A stretch of 14,521 bases of DNA, taken from NCBI GenBank assembly GCA_964598225.1, contig CAZRBG010000101.1, forward strand, positions 1 through 14,521. Direction: 5' to 3'. The DNA comes from SG8-4 sp964598225. GTDB lineage: Bacteria > Planctomycetota > Phycisphaerae > Sedimentisphaerales > Anaerobacaceae. The notes beneath the pieces were generated by a model, which saw only the letters and a program-made list of their open reading frames with translations, was not told the DNA's origin and searched no databases. The position numbers were made by a program, and so were the translations under genes. Positions 1 to 8,238 of this stretch are shown piece after piece (the stretch's first letter is position 1; every line of letters begins with the position of its first letter).

Positions 1-887
1 CTATACTGGACGAGCATTGCGTTTCCTGCCACAATTTTGGGGATCGCCAGGGACAGGTATCTCTTACGGCGGACCTCGGCTATTGCTGGTCGATAGCCTA
101 TTACACGCTTGTGGCGACCAATCAAGTTGCCGACGGCCGCAACGGCTACGGGAATCAGAAGCCCCGAACGATAGGTTCATCGGCCAGCGCACTCATGAAC
201 AAGATCGACGGCTCGCACTACGACGTTACTGTAACGTCCGACCAATGGCGCACCATCTGGATGTGGCTTGAGAGCGGCGCGCCTTATGCCGGGACGTATG
301 CAGCTCTTCGCAACGCAGAGGACCAGAAACGGGACGGCAGGACCGGGGCCGTCTTCGCTGCGCCGGGGATGAACCAGCGCTGCCGGACGTGTCATAAGCC
401 GGATGGGGAAGCTCCGCAGTTGCCCCTGAGGATGCCGAAGGAGCAGCGCAGAAAACTGGTAAAAGAGCGGGCAATGGCTCCGCACGAACGCATCGTACAG
501 GAAGATGCTTATCGTTTCTCGGCTCATGTTCTGCTGAATCTGTCGCGGCCGGAGTTGTCGCCGCTGCTGTTGGGGCCGCTGTCTAAAGAAGTTGGCGGCT
601 GGGGCACTTGCCGTTCGGCGTTTACCGGCAAGGATGATGTTGCTTACAAGACTCTGCTGGCGGCCATCGAGAAGGAGAAGAGACGCCTGGAACAGGTGCC
701 GAGATTCGGCACTCCCGAGTTCAAGCCCAACAGGCAATACATTCGCGAAATGAAACGATTCGGCGTATTGCCCGAAGATTTCGATCTGCGGTGCGACCCG
801 ATAGATGTCTTTGAGACGGACCAGGAATATTGGAAACTTTTCTGGTATCGGCCCCAAAGCGAGGCCAAGTGGGCATATCTTGAGTGA
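1..887 (+). CDS. HzsA-related diheme c-type protein, C-terminal part (5' truncated by window edge)
   Basis: The reading frame is open from base 3 to a TGA at 885-887, so the gene starts upstream of the window. Two c-type heme motifs are visible: CVSCH at visible residues 6-10 and CRTCH at 127-131 (codons from base 381). Between them lies a stretch ending in a GHYDV/W-R-T-I-W/APYAGTY-like pattern. Downstream come an LSRPELSPLLLGPL segment and an IREMKRFGVLP segment near the C-terminus. This pattern recurs in planctomycete proteins related to the middle domain of the hydrazine synthase alpha subunit (family recognised from memory). Such proteins are exported and bind heme, but the non-anammox members have no established reaction, so hydrazine synthesis is not claimed. 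The stop overlaps an in-frame GTG of lepA (GTGA, 884-887), suggesting co-transcription. A generic planctomycete cytochrome (PSCyt type) is the alternative. Confidence 0.8.
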   Translation, partial: ILDEHCVSCHNFGDRQGQVSLTADLGYCWSIAYYTLVATNQVADGRNGYGNQKPRTIGSSASALMNKIDGSHYDVTVTSDQWRTIWMWLESGAPYAGTYAALRNAEDQKRDGRTGAVFAAPGMNQRCRTCHKPDGEAPQLPLRMPKEQRRKLVKERAMAPHERIVQEDAYRFSAHVLLNLSRPELSPLLLGPLSKEVGGWGTCRSAFTGKDDVAYKTLLAAIEKEKRRLEQVPRFGTPEFKPNRQYIREMKRFGVLPEDFDLRCDPIDVFETDQEYWKLFWYRPQSEAKWAYLE

Positions 888-898
888 TCCTTTCTCAC

Positions 899-2695
899 AT
901 GAGCATACAACATATACGTAATTTCTCAATCATTGCACACATCGATCACGGCAAGAGCACTCTGGCCGACCGGATGCTCGAGCTGACCGGGACGATAACG
1001 GATCGCCAGAAAATCGATCAACTTCTGGACGATATGGATCTGGAGCGCGAGCGAGGAATCACCATAAAGGCCTCCTGCGTTACGATGAACTATCATCACC
1101 AGGGGCAGAACTACATGCTGAATCTAATCGATACGCCCGGGCACGTCGATTTTCACTACGAGGTTTCAAGGGCCCTTGCCGCTTGTGAAGGGGCGCTGCT
1201 CGTGGTCGACGCGAGCCAGGGCGTGGAGGCGCAAACCGTTGCTAACGCCTATCTGGCGATTGAGAACAACGTGGAGCTCCTGAGCCTTGTCAACAAGGTC
1301 GATCTGCCGGCGGCGGATCCTGAAAGGGTCGCCGAGGAAATCGAACATGTCATCGGAATCGGGGCCAATGAGTCGTTCAGGATAAGCGCCAAGAGCGGCC
1401 AGGGAGTGAAGGAGCTTCTCGAGGCTATAGTGATGCTTCTTCCTCCTCCCGAGGACAGGAGCAATCAACCGACCGCCGCTTTGGTCTTCGACAGCCACAG
1501 CGATCAATACCGAGGCGTGATATGTTACGTCAGAGTGTTCGCGGGTTCTTTGAACGTCGGGCAAAAGATCAGGCTTATACGGGGCGACAGGAACTATACC
1601 ATCACGGAATTGGGGAAATTCACGCCGATGATGACTCCTGTGGATAAGCTCGGAACCGGCGAAGTGGGGTATGTTATAGCGAATATCCGCGAGCTTTCCG
1701 ACGTTACCATAGGCGACACCATCACCGACCAGGCCGAACCCGCTTCGGAGCCTTTGGCCGGTTACAAACCGCCGATGCAGATGGTCTTCTCCGATTTTTA
1801 TCCGGGTGCGAACACGGACTATTCGGCGCTGCGGGATGCATTTGATAAGCTCGCCCTCAACGACGCCAGTTTTTCGTTCAGTCCGCAGAACTCGCCGGCG
1901 CTTGGTTTCGGCTTCAGGTGCGGCTTTCTCGGCCTGCTCCATCTTGAGATAATCCAGGAGCGGCTGGAGCGGGAGAATGACATTGAGGTCATTCAAACCG
2001 CGCCGACGGTCAGCTATGAGATTGTAACCAAGGATGGCGACGTTAGTAGAATCGAATCACCGGGTCAGTTGCCCGAACCCAATCATATTGCCGAATTGCG
2101 CGAGCCGTTCATTCGGCTGGAAATAATAACGGGGACCGATTCCATCGGCGGCATAATGAAGCTCGCCGAATCCCGCCGCTGCAAGCTCATCAAGACCGAA
2201 TACCTCAGCCCCACCAGAGTAATGCTCGAATACAAGGCGCCTCTGGCGGAGATCGTGTACGATTTTTACGATCTTCTAAAAGGTGTCAGTCGGGGCTATG
2301 CGACGATGGACTATGAATTCACCGGCTTCGAGACGAGCGACCTGGTCAAGATCGACATTCTCGTTAACAAGGTTGCCGTTGACGCTTTGAGTCTGATCGT
2401 CCACAGAAGCAAGGCCGAGGTGCGGGGACGCAGAATTATCACCCGGCTGCGAGAAGCGATTCCTCGCCACCAGTTCGAGATTCCTTTGCAGGTTGCCATC
2501 GGCGGTAAGATCATCGCGAGAGAAACGATCAAAGGATTCCGAAAAGACGTTACGCAGAAGCTTTATGGCGGGGACGTAACGCGTAAAATGAAACTGCTCA
2601 AGAGACAAAAAGAAGGCAAGAGGCGCATGAAGAGCGTGGGCAACGTGCAGATCCCGCAGGAAGCATTCATGACGATCCTCGACAACAGCGAATAG
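899..2695 (+). CDS. lepA: Elongation factor 4 (LepA), back-translocating translational GTPase
   Basis: The product is a 598-residue cytoplasmic ribosome-dependent GTPase, a normal length for EF4. GTPase motifs are all present: AHIDHGKST (residues 13-21), ERGIT (51-55), DTPGH (78-82), NKVD (132-135) and SAK (163-165). The C-terminal signature around KRRMKSVGNVQIPQEAF, specific to LepA rather than EF-G, is complete. I chose ATG 899 because MSIQHIRNFSIIAHIDHGKS matches the usual LepA N-terminus. An in-frame GTG at 884 would add five residues and overlap the upstream stop, and no strong Shine-Dalgarno precedes either. The gene follows the HzsA-related gene almost without a gap and is 48 bp ahead of sulfatase A with no terminator between. 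This is an unusual setting for a core translation factor. Confidence 0.98.
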   Translation: MSIQHIRNFSIIAHIDHGKSTLADRMLELTGTITDRQKIDQLLDDMDLERERGITIKASCVTMNYHHQGQNYMLNLIDTPGHVDFHYEVSRALAACEGALLVVDASQGVEAQTVANAYLAIENNVELLSLVNKVDLPAADPERVAEEIEHVIGIGANESFRISAKSGQGVKELLEAIVMLLPPPEDRSNQPTAALVFDSHSDQYRGVICYVRVFAGSLNVGQKIRLIRGDRNYTITELGKFTPMMTPVDKLGTGEVGYVIANIRELSDVTIGDTITDQAEPASEPLAGYKPPMQMVFSDFYPGANTDYSALRDAFDKLALNDASFSFSPQNSPALGFGFRCGFLGLLHLEIIQERLERENDIEVIQTAPTVSYEIVTKDGDVSRIESPGQLPEPNHIAELREPFIRLEIITGTDSIGGIMKLAESRRCKLIKTEYLSPTRVMLEYKAPLAEIVYDFYDLLKGVSRGYATMDYEFTGFETSDLVKIDILVNKVAVDALSLIVHRSKAEVRGRRIITRLREAIPRHQFEIPLQVAIGGKIIARETIKGFRKDVTQKLYGGDVTRKMKLLKRQKEGKRRMKSVGNVQIPQEAFMTILDNSE

Positions 2696-2743
2696 ACTGA
2701 AAGACAACGTGTTAGTGAGGATAGTAATGAAGGGAGACATAGG

Positions 2744-4240
2744 ATGAGGACGAATACTAACCGACGCGAATTTCTTAAGATCATGCTTGGAAGCGCCGCC
2801 GCGGCATCATTCTGTCCGGGCGGCTTACCCGAAGCCTGCGCAGGCGATAAAAAGCCTCTCAACTTTGTATTTCTGCTGATAGATGACTTAGGATGGATGG
2901 ATGTCGGCGCCAACAATCCGGACTGCTTCTACGAAACGCCTAATATCGACCGGCTCGCTCGTTCCGGCATGAATTTCACGAACGGCTACGCCGCCAATCC
3001 AGTGTGCAGCCCCACTCGCTACAGTATCATGACCGGCAAATATCCCTCCCGCGTAGACGCGACCAATTTTTTCAGCGGCAAGAGATCGGGCCGGTTCAAT
3101 CCGGCGGAATTGAACGACAAAATGTCGCTTTCGGAGGTCACATTGGCCGAAGCACTCAAAGAGCACGGCTACAGGACGGCGTTCGCCGGCAAGTGGCATC
3201 TGGGGCCCGATGAAAAGTATTGGCCCGAAAATCAGGGATTCGACATAAACATCGGAGGCTGGGCGACCGGCTGGCCTCACGGCGGCTACTTTGCACCCTT
3301 TAAGAATCCGCGACTGAAGGAGTATCCCAAAGGCTCGCACCTGCCGAGGGTGCTGACGAATGAGTCCCTGGAGGTGCTGGATAAATTCAAGAGCGCCCCG
3401 TTCCTGCTGTATCTGGCGTATTACTCGGTCCATGTCCCGCTTCAGGGGCGCGAGGATTTGATTGCCAAGTACCGGGCCAAGAGAGAGAAGGTCTTGGCCC
3501 GGGACGGCGATGAGTTTGGCACGGAGGAACAGGTCTGGCCCGGAGCGAAGGAGCGTCGCGTTCGCATCAAGCAGTGCCATCCTGTCTACGCAGCAATGGT
3601 CGAGGCGATGGACGAGGAAATTGGCCGCGTGCTGGACAAGCTGGAGGAATTGGGTATCGAAGACAATACTGCTCTGATTCTAATGTCCGACAACGGCGGC
3701 GTTTCAACCAGCGAAGGCCACCCGACGTCTAATCTGCCGCTGCGCGGCGCAAAGGGGTGGTTATATGAGGGTGGTATTCGCGAACCTTTCCTGATCCGCT
3801 GGCCGGGAGTGACGAAGCCGGGCTCGAAGTGCGATGTGCCGGTAGTCAGCACGGATTTCTACCCGACGATTCTTGAAATGGTGGGCCTGGCGGCAAAACC
3901 GGATCAGCATCTGGACGGCGTCTCGCTGGTTCCTTTACTCGAAGGCCGCAAGAAGATCGACCGCGATACGATCTACTGGCACTACCCGCATTACTCCAAC
4001 CAGGGCGGATTCCCCGGAGCAGCCGTGCGCATGGGCGACTGGAAGCTCATCGAACGATTCGAGGATGGGCGCGTTCATCTCTACAATCTCAAAGAAGATA
4101 TTGGCGAGCGCAACGACCTGGCGGCCGATCACCCGCAGAGGGTTAAGCGGATGCGAAAGAAGCTCCATGCGTGGTATAAGCAGGTCGATGCAAAGTTCCT
4201 GCAACCCAAAGACGGCCAACAGCCCTGGCGCCCGCAGTAG
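2744..4240 (+). CDS. Tat-exported sulfatase A (arylsulfatase-type, S1 family)
   Basis: This 498-residue protein hydrolyses sulfate esters, probably in the periplasm or at the cell surface. The N-terminus NRREFLKIM (residues 6-14) followed by an alanine-rich stretch is a Tat signal, with likely cleavage after ACA (about residue 33). Catalytic elements: metal-binding DD at 47-48; CSPTR at 88-92, where C88 would become formylglycine; GKWHLG with K150 and H152; H230 in SVHVPL; SDNGG with D316 and N317; and K337 in LRGAKGWLYEGG. All key residues are present, so it should be active if a formylglycine-generating enzyme exists elsewhere; none is in the window. The start is supported by AGGGAG at 2731-2736, 7 bp upstream. 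It follows lepA by 48 bp and converges with the PHP gene (16 bp apart). The substrate cannot be assigned. Confidence 0.95.
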   Translation: MRTNTNRREFLKIMLGSAAAASFCPGGLPEACAGDKKPLNFVFLLIDDLGWMDVGANNPDCFYETPNIDRLARSGMNFTNGYAANPVCSPTRYSIMTGKYPSRVDATNFFSGKRSGRFNPAELNDKMSLSEVTLAEALKEHGYRTAFAGKWHLGPDEKYWPENQGFDINIGGWATGWPHGGYFAPFKNPRLKEYPKGSHLPRVLTNESLEVLDKFKSAPFLLYLAYYSVHVPLQGREDLIAKYRAKREKVLARDGDEFGTEEQVWPGAKERRVRIKQCHPVYAAMVEAMDEEIGRVLDKLEELGIEDNTALILMSDNGGVSTSEGHPTSNLPLRGAKGWLYEGGIREPFLIRWPGVTKPGSKCDVPVVSTDFYPTILEMVGLAAKPDQHLDGVSLVPLLEGRKKIDRDTIYWHYPHYSNQGGFPGAAVRMGDWKLIERFEDGRVHLYNLKEDIGERNDLAADHPQRVKRMRKKLHAWYKQVDAKFLQPKDGQQPWRPQ

Positions 4241-4256
4241 ATACGCTCTGTCTCGA

Positions 4257-5333
4257 TTATTTGATTGCGACTGTGAGCTTCACCGGCAAACCCTTTTCAG
4301 GGGCGATCAGCATATTGTTTGCTACGTATGAGAGCTCTATGTTCTCGGCGTCTTCGCCGACTCTGAGTTCAATCTTTGTTTTTTCCATGGCCGGAAGAAC
4401 CATTTCCTTGGGGCCGATGTTGTCTGTTCTTCTCAGCTCTATATTGAGGTCGCAGTTGTTGGCGATTTCCAGAACGAGCTTGCCGTTGTCTTGTTTGTCG
4501 ATATCGATCACTTCCACTGACGCATCAAACATGGCGTCAAGGTAATCTTCTTTGGCGATCAGTTGATTTTTGAACCACACTATTGTTCTGCCCTTGAGGA
4601 GCGCTTCTTTGAGGGCTTCGAGCGTGCGCTCTTTGACGAAGACAAGCGTCATTGTCCTGTGGTTCTCGGGCGTGGTTTCTGCGATCATCGACGGCCCGTG
4701 GATGTCCGAAGTTCCGAGCATTGTGAGGTTCTTTTCCAGTCCCCATTTGTGGCCGTTGAGGTGGTAGCCGTTGCCGTTGCATACCTCTATGCCGTGTATC
4801 CACTTGTTCTCATAAAGCGTGTCGTGAACGTCGAACCAGCCTTTGTGTTGCTCTTTCCAGTCGGGATGATTCCAGAAAACGAAGGCGTCCTGGTCGTTCG
4901 CCGCCTTCATCGCGTCGAGAAAATCTTCGGTATCGAGATATCTGATATCTCGCAGGAAAATCGCATTAAAATGTCCGGGCGGAGTGCTGCGGGTTATCTC
5001 GGCTCCGAGCGGGAACAGAAGTTTATTCTTTCGGGCGGCTCCGCTTGCGATTTCATTCGACCGTCCGTGGTTTGTCGGGATATCTTCTTTATGTGGCTGA
5101 TATTCGATATGGTCGGTTATCGCGATGGCGTCGAGTCCCTCTCTTGCGGCCTCGGACACGCGGACGGTTGGCCAGACCTGTCCGTCAGAGAAAACCGTAT
5201 GCGTGTGAAAGTCACACATCAGAGTCTTGTACCCGAGTATGTCAGGGAAGTTGATTTTGGCCGCTTGTACGGCGAACGGCGTAATAAGCAAATAGGCAAC
5301 GACGATGAGCACTGTGGGTTTGAACTTTTTCAT
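4257..5333 (-). CDS. Secreted PHP-domain metallophosphoesterase (Sb-PDE phosphodiesterase-like)
   Basis: The 358-residue product begins with a Sec signal peptide (hydrophobic residues 7-20, likely cleavage after VQA at about 24). It continues as a PHP-type metal-dependent fold. Visible metal-ligand motifs: DFHTHTVFSDG (H43, H45, D50), ITDH (D74, H75), H81, GAEITR (E112), H121, WNHPDW (H156) and TSDIHG (D210, H212). The stretch FPDILGYKTLMCDFHTHT and the C-terminal beta-rich tail resemble the family named after the Sphingobium phosphodiesterase Sb-PDE (recognised from memory). The expected reaction is hydrolysis of a phosphoester or phosphodiester; the natural substrate is unknown. The start is supported by AAGGA (complement of 5342-5346) about 8 bp upstream. 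It has its own candidate promoter at 5399-5427. It ends 16 bp from the oppositely directed sulfatase A. Confidence 0.9.
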   Translation of the reverse strand: MKKFKPTVLIVVAYLLITPFAVQAAKINFPDILGYKTLMCDFHTHTVFSDGQVWPTVRVSEAAREGLDAIAITDHIEYQPHKEDIPTNHGRSNEIASGAARKNKLLFPLGAEITRSTPPGHFNAIFLRDIRYLDTEDFLDAMKAANDQDAFVFWNHPDWKEQHKGWFDVHDTLYENKWIHGIEVCNGNGYHLNGHKWGLEKNLTMLGTSDIHGPSMIAETTPENHRTMTLVFVKERTLEALKEALLKGRTIVWFKNQLIAKEDYLDAMFDASVEVIDIDKQDNGKLVLEIANNCDLNIELRRTDNIGPKEMVLPAMEKTKIELRVGEDAENIELSYVANNMLIAPEKGLPVKLTVAIK

Positions 5334-5398
5334 TTGGTATGTCCTTATTCTTTTATACTGTCATACTCTCAACCCGATCGACGATGATCGTGGGGCTA

Positions 5399-5427
5399 AC
5401 AATAGCTCATTCAGCGTACTCTATCAA
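5399..5427 (-). promoter_or_regulatory. Candidate sigma70-type promoter for the PHP phosphodiesterase gene
   Basis: On the minus strand TTGATA (complement of 5422-5427) is followed after 17 bp by TATTGT (complement of 5399-5404), giving a predicted transcript start near 5392 and a leader of about 60 bases. Just downstream of that start lies a small dyad, ACGAT-G-ATCGT (5381-5391), next to a CGATCG palindrome (5375-5380). These could form an operator, although the arms are short. The whole 120-bp gap 5334-5453 otherwise holds only the ribosome binding site. Planctomycete promoter consensus is poorly known, so this is a pattern match only. Confidence 0.4.
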
Positions 5428-5453
5428 GCGATTTTGAGTAAAATCTCGGTCAG

Positions 5454-5786
5454 TTATTTGTTAGCTTTTCGTTCGGCTACACGCAGGGCGTTTTCCGCCC
5501 AGTCTTTAAGTGCCTCTTTGCTTTCAAGAACGTCAATAGGAACCTGATAATATCCCATGACGGTGCTCTTTTCGGGGAAGGGCCGGAAAGCCTCCATCCC
5601 CTCGGCTTCGTAGTCGGATCGGTTTGAGTCGTCGACCTTGAAGTACAGCATGTCGTCGGCAACGATAGCGAAAAAAAGCCCTTCATAGTAGAGCCCTGCG
5701 CCGCCGAACATGCGCCTCGACTGCACAGGCCCCAGACAGTCGAGCTGGTCGATTACGTATGTGAGATATTCGTCGCTGACCGGCAT
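5454..5786 (-). CDS. TfoX/Sxy N-terminal domain protein (stand-alone)
   Basis: This is a small cytoplasmic protein of 110 residues made only of the TfoX N-terminal domain. Typical features are MPVSDEYLTYVIDQL at the start, the SRRMFGG motif (residues 23-29), the GLYYEG/FFAIV strand region (31-42) and an FPEKSTVMGYYQVP segment (70-83). The full-length gamma-proteobacterial TfoX regulates competence, but single-domain forms are widespread and their role is unknown. I start it at ATG 5786: GGGAG lies 5 bp upstream (5792-5796), and family members usually begin MPVS. An in-frame ATG at 5798 would add four residues (MGEE) with a poorer ribosome site. It starts 20 bp after the GH/nucleoside-hydrolase stop, so it is probably the last gene of that operon. 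It has no sequence relation to its exported neighbours. Confidence 0.9.
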   Translation of the reverse strand: MPVSDEYLTYVIDQLDCLGPVQSRRMFGGAGLYYEGLFFAIVADDMLYFKVDDSNRSDYEAEGMEAFRPFPEKSTVMGYYQVPIDVLESKEALKDWAENALRVAERKANK

Positions 5787-5806
5787 TTCTTCTCCCATGT
5801 GCGGCT

Positions 5807-8197
5807 TTACTTTCCGGCGTGCGTTCTCAGTTTCTTCTCCAGCAATGCGTAGGTTCCATCTCTGTCAACATCATAGCATCTCAGAATCTTGCCTTTCTTG
5901 CCGGTGAACTTGTAATCGAGGTCCCATTGGACCTCGGGACAATCGGCTATTTCCCAGGAGCCCAGAGAAGGATCGACCAGCACGGCGATGTCGCCAAGAT
6001 CGAAAAACCCCTTGTTCGGGTGCTGATAGTAGTCCGACTCGAAACGATACTCGTGCATGTAGCGGCCCAGAGCGCCATAGGACATGTACTTCTCGGATTC
6101 TTCCATCGGGCAATATAGATGAGTGCCGGTATCGAACAGGACAAAGGACAGGTCGGAGTGAAAAACAGTGCGCGCCGCACGAACGTCGCCGATCACATTG
6201 AAGTTCCAGCACTTATCGGGCCAGCGGGTCCTGAAATGCCAGAAAACGACGATTCGATCTTTTATACGCGGCTCTTTCAGGTATGCCGAGGCAATGTCGG
6301 TAGCCGCACCGAGTCCGACGATCCACAGAGGATCTTCGAGCGTCGATTCCATTGCTTTTTTGATGATGAAATCAACACCCTCGGATTCGGAAGGTTCGTA
6401 CTTGTAACGCATCGGATGAGAGCCTCTAAGGACCGGCCATTTTCCCGAAAGGCCTGCTTTATCGAGTATCGTGTGAATCTCTTTGTACGAAGCTTCGATA
6501 CTGTCAGGGCCTGTCTCAGAGCGACTGTTATCAAAGTTAGCCGCTACGAAGCCCTCGATCTTGAATCGTTCGGGACAAAGTATCGCTAATGCCATCGCCC
6601 ACACGTCGTCGATTTCGTTTCGAGTATCGGTATCGAAGATCACTCGTATACGCCTGTCCTTCGGAGGTATCTTCGGGACCTTTCGCAATTTTGCATCACG
6701 CCTCGAAATAGCAATCCTTCTCTTTGTATACTCTGTCTGCCGGTTGCCGGTTATTGATATTGCAAGGTTTTCGTAGAATCCCGGCAGTGTTAATGCCAGC
6801 TTTGAGTTTACGACAGTGGCGTCTCGAACAGAATTCTCACCGGTATTGGGGTGAAAGAATCGAACGAACAGTTCTCCATCCGGCAGATGAAGATCGGCTA
6901 ATTCAAGTTTGGCGCCGGCCTGCTGCTTTTCTTGGAATCCCTTATGCAGGTATACGATGGCTTCTTTTGGCGAAGAGAGGATCACCTTTTGCTTTACTGA
7001 AGGCGCTTTTTTAATAATGTCATTGCGATTGCGAAGCAGGGCGTAGTCTGTGATCTGATTCTCGAAGAAACGCATCAACGTTCGGTTGTATTCACCCAGT
7101 TCTGCGGCCTGTGGTTTCTGCAACAGATGCTCTTGTGTGTGATTTTCTTTTTCATAAAGCCCGAGTGCCTGGATTTTGGTCATCATGCCCAGCCACAGGT
7201 AGTGCAGTCTCCTGTTCGGATAATCACACAGTGAAAATGTCTCCATATAATCATTGGCCTTTTCGTTCACCCAGATCATGGGCTTTTTATACTTTGCGCG
7301 CATCGAGATCATTTCATCCGTGTTGAAGTAAATCCACCTGTCCTCACCGACGATCAGTTCCATTTTCTGATGGGAAAGAATCCAGTGCAGACCGGCCTCA
7401 TCCTTCTTCTGTAGGAAATGATCGATATCCATTCCAATCAAGAGGTTGCGGTTGTTTGCCTTCTCCCACGCTTCGATTATCTCAATCGTACGATTGATCC
7501 ACTCTTTGGTCATGCCTTCTTTTATGGCGCCCTCGTTCATCAGGTCAATCATTACGTTCTTGTGACTGCCGACGGCTTTTAAGACCTCTTCCACATATTT
7601 TTTATGCACGAGCCACAACTTGCCGCTGGGATAAACATCGGACATGTTCTTCCAGACCGTGTCCGGATCGGCTTCGTGGATGCCGTTGATGTTGTAGCGC
7701 CGGTCGAAGAACAGCCGCTTGCGAGCTGCGGCATTGCCCCAATACCATCGCTGGTAAAGCTGGATGCAAATGACAATGTTTCTCTTCTCCGCTTCCGTCA
7801 GCACTTGTGCGAAGTTCGCCCAGTATTCCTTGTCGGCCTTCATCAGATCGACGACCGGATCTCCCTCTTTCGTATAGCGGACAATTTGAAATGGATGCAG
7901 GGGTTTCGTTTCTCTGTCCCGCGGGTTCGGGCTCCACGTGTGAGCGGCATAAACGCGCCCGAAGCCGAATTCATACTTCTCCATATAATCGAACCATGCC
8001 TCGTGATCGAAGAATTCCGAGCCTACAGCGTACATGAACACGCGATCTTCACTGATCGGCCCGGTCGCAAACATCGGCTTGCCCATATAGAGCAAGGTTG
8101 GATTGTCGGTTTTGGCGTTTCGGATCGTGATATCCTCGGAGCCCAATAATGGAAGGCACAGAAAACAACAGATCGCAAAGCTTGGCACTATGCGCAT
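5807..8197 (-). CDS. Secreted fusion: glycoside-hydrolase-like (GH5-type barrel) domain plus nucleoside-hydrolase-like domain
   Basis: The 796-residue protein has a hydrophobic signal peptide (about 1-20). Residues 35-390 look like a TIM-barrel glycosidase of clan GH-A type, with LMNEG (E222, candidate acid/base) and IWVNEKAND (E312, candidate nucleophile). Residues 405-485 resemble the small beta domain often found behind such barrels (VYLHKG ... LPDGELFVRFFHPNTGE). Residues 517-780 resemble inosine-uridine nucleoside hydrolases: DTDTRNEIDD (D522, D524, D530, D531) for calcium, GLGAATDIASAY (628-639) matching the family's GPLTNIA region, NVIGDVRAARTVF (667-679), and FFDLGDIAVLVDP (731-743), matching its late Asp motif. 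AAGGAG (complement of 8205-8210) supports the start. Predicted roles are glycan cleavage and N-ribosyl or similar N-glycosyl cleavage; both substrates are unknown. It lies between sulfatase B and the TfoX gene. Confidence 0.82.
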   Translation of the reverse strand: MRIVPSFAICCFLCLPLLGSEDITIRNAKTDNPTLLYMGKPMFATGPISEDRVFMYAVGSEFFDHEAWFDYMEKYEFGFGRVYAAHTWSPNPRDRETKPLHPFQIVRYTKEGDPVVDLMKADKEYWANFAQVLTEAEKRNIVICIQLYQRWYWGNAAARKRLFFDRRYNINGIHEADPDTVWKNMSDVYPSGKLWLVHKKYVEEVLKAVGSHKNVMIDLMNEGAIKEGMTKEWINRTIEIIEAWEKANNRNLLIGMDIDHFLQKKDEAGLHWILSHQKMELIVGEDRWIYFNTDEMISMRAKYKKPMIWVNEKANDYMETFSLCDYPNRRLHYLWLGMMTKIQALGLYEKENHTQEHLLQKPQAAELGEYNRTLMRFFENQITDYALLRNRNDIIKKAPSVKQKVILSSPKEAIVYLHKGFQEKQQAGAKLELADLHLPDGELFVRFFHPNTGENSVRDATVVNSKLALTLPGFYENLAISITGNRQTEYTKRRIAISRRDAKLRKVPKIPPKDRRIRVIFDTDTRNEIDDVWAMALAILCPERFKIEGFVAANFDNSRSETGPDSIEASYKEIHTILDKAGLSGKWPVLRGSHPMRYKYEPSESEGVDFIIKKAMESTLEDPLWIVGLGAATDIASAYLKEPRIKDRIVVFWHFRTRWPDKCWNFNVIGDVRAARTVFHSDLSFVLFDTGTHLYCPMEESEKYMSYGALGRYMHEYRFESDYYQHPNKGFFDLGDIAVLVDPSLGSWEIADCPEVQWDLDYKFTGKKGKILRCYDVDRDGTYALLEKKLRTHAGK

Positions 8198-8220
8198 CGT
8201 CGAACTCCTTCTAAAGGTAG

Positions 8221-8238
8221 GGTGGGGCTTGCCCCACC
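8221..8238. repeat. Intra-operon palindrome (REP-like hairpin)
   Basis: GGTGGGGC (8221-8228) and GCCCCACC (8231-8238) are perfect inverted arms around TT, preceded by GTAG. They lie in the 63-bp gap between sulfatase B and the fusion gene. No run of T follows on the minus strand, so it is not a good intrinsic terminator. The motif resembles short GC-rich palindromes dispersed in many bacterial genomes. It could stabilise the upstream mRNA or reduce expression of the downstream gene. Only one copy is in the window. Confidence 0.6.

Noticed and set aside
1..887. Hydrazine synthase of an anammox organism
   Set aside because: Related domains are common in non-anammox planctomycetes, and no other anammox gene is present.
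884..898. GTG at 884 as the lepA start
   Set aside because: It would add five residues not typical of LepA; ATG 899 gives the conserved N-terminus. Translational coupling through the GTGA overlap cannot be fully excluded.
177..929. Minus-strand open frame across the first gene
   Set aside because: The plus-strand frame carries two heme motifs and a conserved C-terminus, so the antisense frame is a shadow.
1166..1996. Long minus-strand open frame inside lepA
   Set aside because: lepA is unambiguous along its whole length, and the opposite frame has no known motif.
4563..5387. Long plus-strand open frame opposite the PHP gene
   Set aside because: It is antisense to a gene with a clear signal peptide and metal motifs, and its own translation shows no recognisable family.
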